Source: an uncultured bacterium
GTDB taxonomy: Bacteria; Spirochaetota; Brevinematia; DTOW01
Length of the DNA: 7,756 nucleotides
NCBI GenBank assembly: GCA_937928175.1
Contig: CALFVP010000032.1
Span: forward strand, 1 to 7,756
Direction of reading: 5' to 3'
Below, piece by piece: positions 4,630 through 7,756 of this stretch. Made by a program: the position numbers and the translations under genes. Position 1 is the first letter of the stretch. Every line of letters starts with the position of its first letter. The notes under the pieces were generated by a model, which worked only from the letters and a program-made list of their open reading frames with translations, ran no database searches and was not told the origin of the DNA.

Positions 4630-6837
4630 ATGACTGAAGAATACATTGATTTATTTGACATTCACAAAGGAGTTGATAGAGAAAAAGAAATAGTTGAAAT
4701 TGAAGAAGTTATAGAAAGGTTTTTATCTGGAAGGATGAGTCCTGAGAAATTTCTTTCTTTTAGGTCTACTCATGGAATTTACGGTGTTAGGAATTATCCT
4801 GAGGGTATGCATATGGTTAGGATAAAACTTCCTCAAGGTATAATAAATTCTGAACAACTAAAAGCTGTTTCAAGAATGGTTGAGAATTATGCTGGTAGTG
4901 GTGTTGCTCACATCACAACAAGGCAAGATTTGCAACTTCATTACGTCAAATTAGAAAAAATTCCATCTCTTTTTAGGGAGATGGCTAAAGCTGGTCTTAC
5001 TTCCAAGGAAGCTTGTGGTAACACTGTTAGAAACATCACAGCTTCACCGTTTACAGGTATATCTAAAGATGAGGTATTTGATGTTTTACCTTACGCTATG
5101 TACATGACAAGATATTTTCTTAGACATCCTCTTACAACTTCCTTACCCAGAAAGTTCAAAATAGCATGGTCAGAATCTCCAAGTGATTGGGGAATGGTAA
5201 AGATACACGATTTAGGTTTTATTGCTTGTAAGAAAGTTATCAACGGCAATGAAGTTAAAGGTTTTAAGGTATACGTAGGTGGCGGATTAGGTGCTATACC
5301 TATAGAAGCACAATTATTAACAGATTTTATCGATACTGAAAACGTTTATTACTTATCTGAAGCTATTATAAGGGTATTCCATAGAGAAGGTGAAAGAAAA
5401 CTTAGAAGTAAAGCTAGAATTAAGTTCCTTGTTGCCAAATTAGGTATAGATGAATTTAGAAAAAGTGTTTTTGAAGAGTATGAAAGAGTCAAAAAACACA
5501 TTAACATAAAAGATGATCTTGAAAAGTACGTTAACAATTTTCCTTCTCCTGCTCCTTTGGTATACGGTAGAGAGGGCGGAAAAGAAATTAAAAACGTTAG
5601 TTTAGAAAGAGAATACAAAAATATTGAGAATGATCCTGAATACCTTAGATGGATATCTAGAGATGTTTTTCAACAGAAACAAGATGGATACAATGCTATT
5701 ATGATTCGCGTAGAATTGGGTAACTTAAAACCAAAAGAACTTGAGTTTATAGCTAAGTTATCTGAGGATTACGGTGCTGGTTATGTAATCATGACTCAAA
5801 GACAAGATGTACTTTTACCTTGGGTCAAAACGGAATTTTTACCAGCAGTTTTTTGCAATTTGAAAGAAAATGGGTTTGATGTTAACTCTTCACTATCTCT
5901 TATAACTTCTTGCCCTGGTGCTTTTTCTTGTAAACTTGCTGTAACCTATTCTTATGAACTTGCCAAAGCCATATCCAGAGAAGTTAAAGATCTAGATGGT
6001 ATTAGAATAAACATATCCGGTTGTCCAAATTCCTGCGGACAACATCACATTGGAGATATAGGTTTTAGCGGTAGCTCTATAAACACTAAAAGTGGAGTAG
6101 TGCCATCTTACCTTATGTACATAGGTGGTTACCCATACGAAGAAAAAGCTATCTGGGGTACAGCTTTACTTAAAATACCATCAAAAAAAGTACCATTAGC
6201 TGTTAAAAAAATAGTCAGTATGTACAAAGAAAATAAACTAGAAAACGAAACATTTAGAGATTTCATAAAGAGAGTAGACCCAGAGACCATAAAAAAAGAA
6301 ATATACGTATTTACAAGTATAGAAAGTAAATCCGAAGAACCAGATATTTACGTTGAATGGGGACAAAGCAAAGAATTTACAATAGAAGCTGCTAAAAGAG
6401 GAGAATGTGCTGGAAGTTTACTTGATATAATTTCTATATCTCTTTTTGAATCTCTTAGAGAAGTATACGAAGCTGAAGAATACCTAAACGACGAAGATTA
6501 CCAAACTGTAACACAAAAATGTTTCAATGCAGTTTTAGGATGTATTAAAGCGTTAATGTACCTAAAAGGTATTGATCTTAGTAACCCTAAAGAAATTCTT
6601 GACAGTTTCCCATCCATAGTAAACGAAAAAATTTTACCTAAAGAATACAACACCATAGCAAACGAAGCTATGGAATGGATGAAAGATATCACTAAAATTG
6701 ATAAAAAGAAAGCTAACGAAATACTCAACAGAACTAGTGAATTTGTAAAACAAGTTGATAAGGCATTTTTAAGACTTACACCAGAACTTAAAATAGAGCA
6801 GATTAAAAATACCCAAAATGACGATGATGAAATCTAA
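4630..6837 (+). CDS. Siroheme- and 4Fe-4S-dependent sulfite (or nitrite) reductase with C-terminal HEPN-like helical extension
   Basis: 735 residues from ATG 4630. Two ferredoxin-like/siroheme repeats are visible. The first has STHGIYGVRNYPEG, ITTRQDLQLHYV (Arg98), ACGNTVRN (Arg134) and LPRKFKIAWS (Lys175, Lys177), the basic siroheme/anion-binding residues of the family. The second has MTQRQDVLLPWV and the cluster motif SCPGAFSC (Cys428, Cys434) plus SGCPNSCGQHHIGDIGF (Cys465, Cys469), which holds the 4Fe-4S cluster and the siroheme. The enzyme makes a six-electron reduction of sulfite to sulfide or nitrite to ammonia, probably with ferredoxin, as no flavin domain is present. Residues about 572-735 form an extra, almost wholly helical region starting near AAKRGECAG, with HEPN-like spacing (AEEYL..DYQTVTQKCFNAVLGCIKAL..LKG). 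No RX4-6H nuclease motif is seen in it. Sulfite is favoured over nitrite because of tusA next door; sequence alone does not settle it. hemL overlaps its end, so the cofactor-supply gene is in the same operon. Confidence 0.93.
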   Translation: MTEEYIDLFDIHKGVDREKEIVEIEEVIERFLSGRMSPEKFLSFRSTHGIYGVRNYPEGMHMVRIKLPQGIINSEQLKAVSRMVENYAGSGVAHITTRQDLQLHYVKLEKIPSLFREMAKAGLTSKEACGNTVRNITASPFTGISKDEVFDVLPYAMYMTRYFLRHPLTTSLPRKFKIAWSESPSDWGMVKIHDLGFIACKKVINGNEVKGFKVYVGGGLGAIPIEAQLLTDFIDTENVYYLSEAIIRVFHREGERKLRSKARIKFLVAKLGIDEFRKSVFEEYERVKKHINIKDDLEKYVNNFPSPAPLVYGREGGKEIKNVSLEREYKNIENDPEYLRWISRDVFQQKQDGYNAIMIRVELGNLKPKELEFIAKLSEDYGAGYVIMTQRQDVLLPWVKTEFLPAVFCNLKENGFDVNSSLSLITSCPGAFSCKLAVTYSYELAKAISREVKDLDGIRINISGCPNSCGQHHIGDIGFSGSSINTKSGVVPSYLMYIGGYPYEEKAIWGTALLKIPSKKVPLAVKKIVSMYKENKLENETFRDFIKRVDPETIKKEIYVFTSIESKSEEPDIYVEWGQSKEFTIEAAKRGECAGSLLDIISISLFESLREVYEAEEYLNDEDYQTVTQKCFNAVLGCIKALMYLKGIDLSNPKEILDSFPSIVNEKILPKEYNTIANEAMEWMKDITKIDKKKANEILNRTSEFVKQVDKAFLRLTPELKIEQIKNTQNDDDEI

Positions 6838-7756
6838 CAAAGAAATTTTTGAAAAAGCCTGTAAATACATACCTGGTGGTGTATCATCACCAGTTAGAGC
6901 ATTTCACCAAGTTGGTGGAACACCTATATTCGTTAAGAAAGGAAAAGGTTGTAAGATAGTAGATATCGAAGGAAAAGAGTACATAGATTACATAATGTCA
7001 TGGGGAGCAATAATTTTAGGGCATAGCAATAAAAGTGTAATTAAGTCTGTGAGTAAACAAATAAAGATAGGTACAACTTACGGTATATCAACTGAAATGG
7101 AGTACATTTTAGCAAAGATGATATCTGAGCTAGTACCATCAATGGAAATGGTTAGATTTGTAAACTCTGGTACTGAAGCTTGTATGAGTGCTATAAGGTT
7201 AGCTAGAGCTTTTACTGGAAAAGAAAAAATAATAAAATTTGAAGGATGTTATCACGGACATGCAGATTATTTTCTAGTTTCAGCAGGATCAGGTGTTGCT
7301 TCCATGACAAAACCATCAAGTAAAGGTATACCTCAAAACATAATAAAGGATACAATCATTTTACCCTTTAACGATAAGGAAGCTTTTATAAAAACTGTTG
7401 AAAGAGAAAAAAATATATCCTGCGTAATAATTGAACCTATACCAGCTAACATGGGGGTTATACTTCCCCAAGAAGGATTTCTTGAAACTGTAGCAAACGT
7501 ATGCAAAGATAAAAACATACTTTTGATATTCGATGAAGTTATAACTGGATTTAGGTTTGGACCTTACGCTTGCCAAAGTATTTTTGGCATTAAACCAGAT
7601 TTAACATGTTTAGGTAAAATAGTAGGTGGAGGGTTTCCTCTTGCTTGCTTTGGGGGAAAAAGAGAAATCATGTCACTTCTTGCACCAATCGGAGAAGTTT
7701 ACCAAGCAGGAACACTTTCAGCTAACCCTGTAGCACTTTCAGCTGGAATAACAACC
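6818..7756 (+). CDS. hemL: Glutamate-1-semialdehyde 2,1-aminomutase, 3' partial
   Basis: Converts glutamate-1-semialdehyde to 5-aminolevulinate with PLP/PMP and no external amino donor. 313 residues are visible of about 425 expected; the frame is open at the window end. Landmarks, numbered from ATG 6818: YIPGGVSSPVRAF, MSWGAIILGH, VNSGTEACMSAIRLARA (PLP phosphate region), FEGCYHGHADYFLVSAGSG, IFDEVITGFRFG (Asp binding the pyridine nitrogen), LGKIVGGGFPLA with PLP Lys267, and GTLSANPVA. Class-III aminotransferase relatives such as acetylornithine aminotransferase lack this CYHGHAD/SAGSG pattern, so the call is firm. Three in-frame ATGs (6818, 6824, 6827) precede the conserved part and none has a clear Shine-Dalgarno. 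All overlap the reductase stop at 6837, so translation is probably coupled to the reductase; the exact start is uncertain by three codons. HemL acts directly on the HemA product, and HemA is encoded on the opposite strand nearby. Confidence 0.95.
   Translation, partial: MTMMKSNKEIFEKACKYIPGGVSSPVRAFHQVGGTPIFVKKGKGCKIVDIEGKEYIDYIMSWGAIILGHSNKSVIKSVSKQIKIGTTYGISTEMEYILAKMISELVPSMEMVRFVNSGTEACMSAIRLARAFTGKEKIIKFEGCYHGHADYFLVSAGSGVASMTKPSSKGIPQNIIKDTIILPFNDKEAFIKTVEREKNISCVIIEPIPANMGVILPQEGFLETVANVCKDKNILLIFDEVITGFRFGPYACQSIFGIKPDLTCLGKIVGGGFPLACFGGKREIMSLLAPIGEVYQAGTLSANPVALSAGITT

Noticed and set aside
4618..4632. TTG at 4618 as the start of the reductase
   Set aside because: The TTG overlaps the GGAGG ribosome binding site (4620-4624) that serves the ATG at 4630.
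5349..6728. - strand open frames at 5349-5618 and 6498-6728
   Set aside because: They are antisense to the reductase coding region; their serine/leucine-rich content is what the reverse of a lysine/glutamate-rich gene gives.
7333..7576. Two overlapping - strand open frames at 7333-7518 and 7361-7576
   Set aside because: Both are antisense to hemL, whose conserved motifs span the whole stretch.
1..7756. CRISPR array, tRNA, rRNA, insertion sequence or phage-like element
   Set aside because: No spaced repeats, cloverleaf-like sequence, transposase motifs or terminal inverted repeats were seen, and nearly all the sequence is occupied by recognised metabolic genes.

Overview
This window is a densely packed bacterial chromosome segment of low GC content (about one third by eye). 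Arginine is coded almost only by AGA/AGG and isoleucine often by ATA, a pattern common in AT-rich thermophilic or anaerobic bacteria. I cannot name the organism. The use of HemA and HemL (the C5 route) fits a bacterium, and the siroheme reductase with TusA suggests sulfur metabolism.

The layout is two convergent blocks followed by a divergent one. Left, on the + strand: the end of a CobA-HemD fusion (2-820, cut by the window edge), a cytoplasmic thioredoxin-like/peroxiredoxin-like protein (883-1434), and hemB (1441-2397). Middle, on the - strand: tusA (4497-4264), then a HemA-HemC fusion (4259-2394) whose stop codon overlaps that of hemB by 4 bp. Right, on the + strand: a siroheme-dependent sulfite/nitrite reductase with a helical C-terminal extension (4630-6837), overlapped by hemL (from about 6818, cut by the window end). 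tusA and the reductase diverge from a shared AT-rich intergenic region of about 130 bp. No RNA gene, CRISPR array, insertion sequence or clear intrinsic terminator is visible, and no gap reaches 300 bp.

Together the genes form a nearly complete route from glutamyl-tRNA to precorrin-2: HemA (glutamyl-tRNA to glutamate semialdehyde), HemL (to 5-aminolevulinate), HemB (to porphobilinogen), HemC (to hydroxymethylbilane), HemD (to uroporphyrinogen III) and CobA (to precorrin-2). The siroheme enzyme that would use the end product is in the same cluster. The dehydrogenase/ferrochelatase step (SirC/SirB or CysG N-terminal type) is not in the window. No late heme gene is seen. The simplest reading is a locus devoted to supplying siroheme to the reductase.

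The most unusual element is the HemA-HemC polypeptide. It joins two non-consecutive enzymes, the HemA half lacks most of the usual C-terminal dimerisation domain, and the HemC half appears to lack the loop with the cysteine that normally anchors the dipyrromethane cofactor, although its substrate-binding arginines and catalytic Asp are kept.
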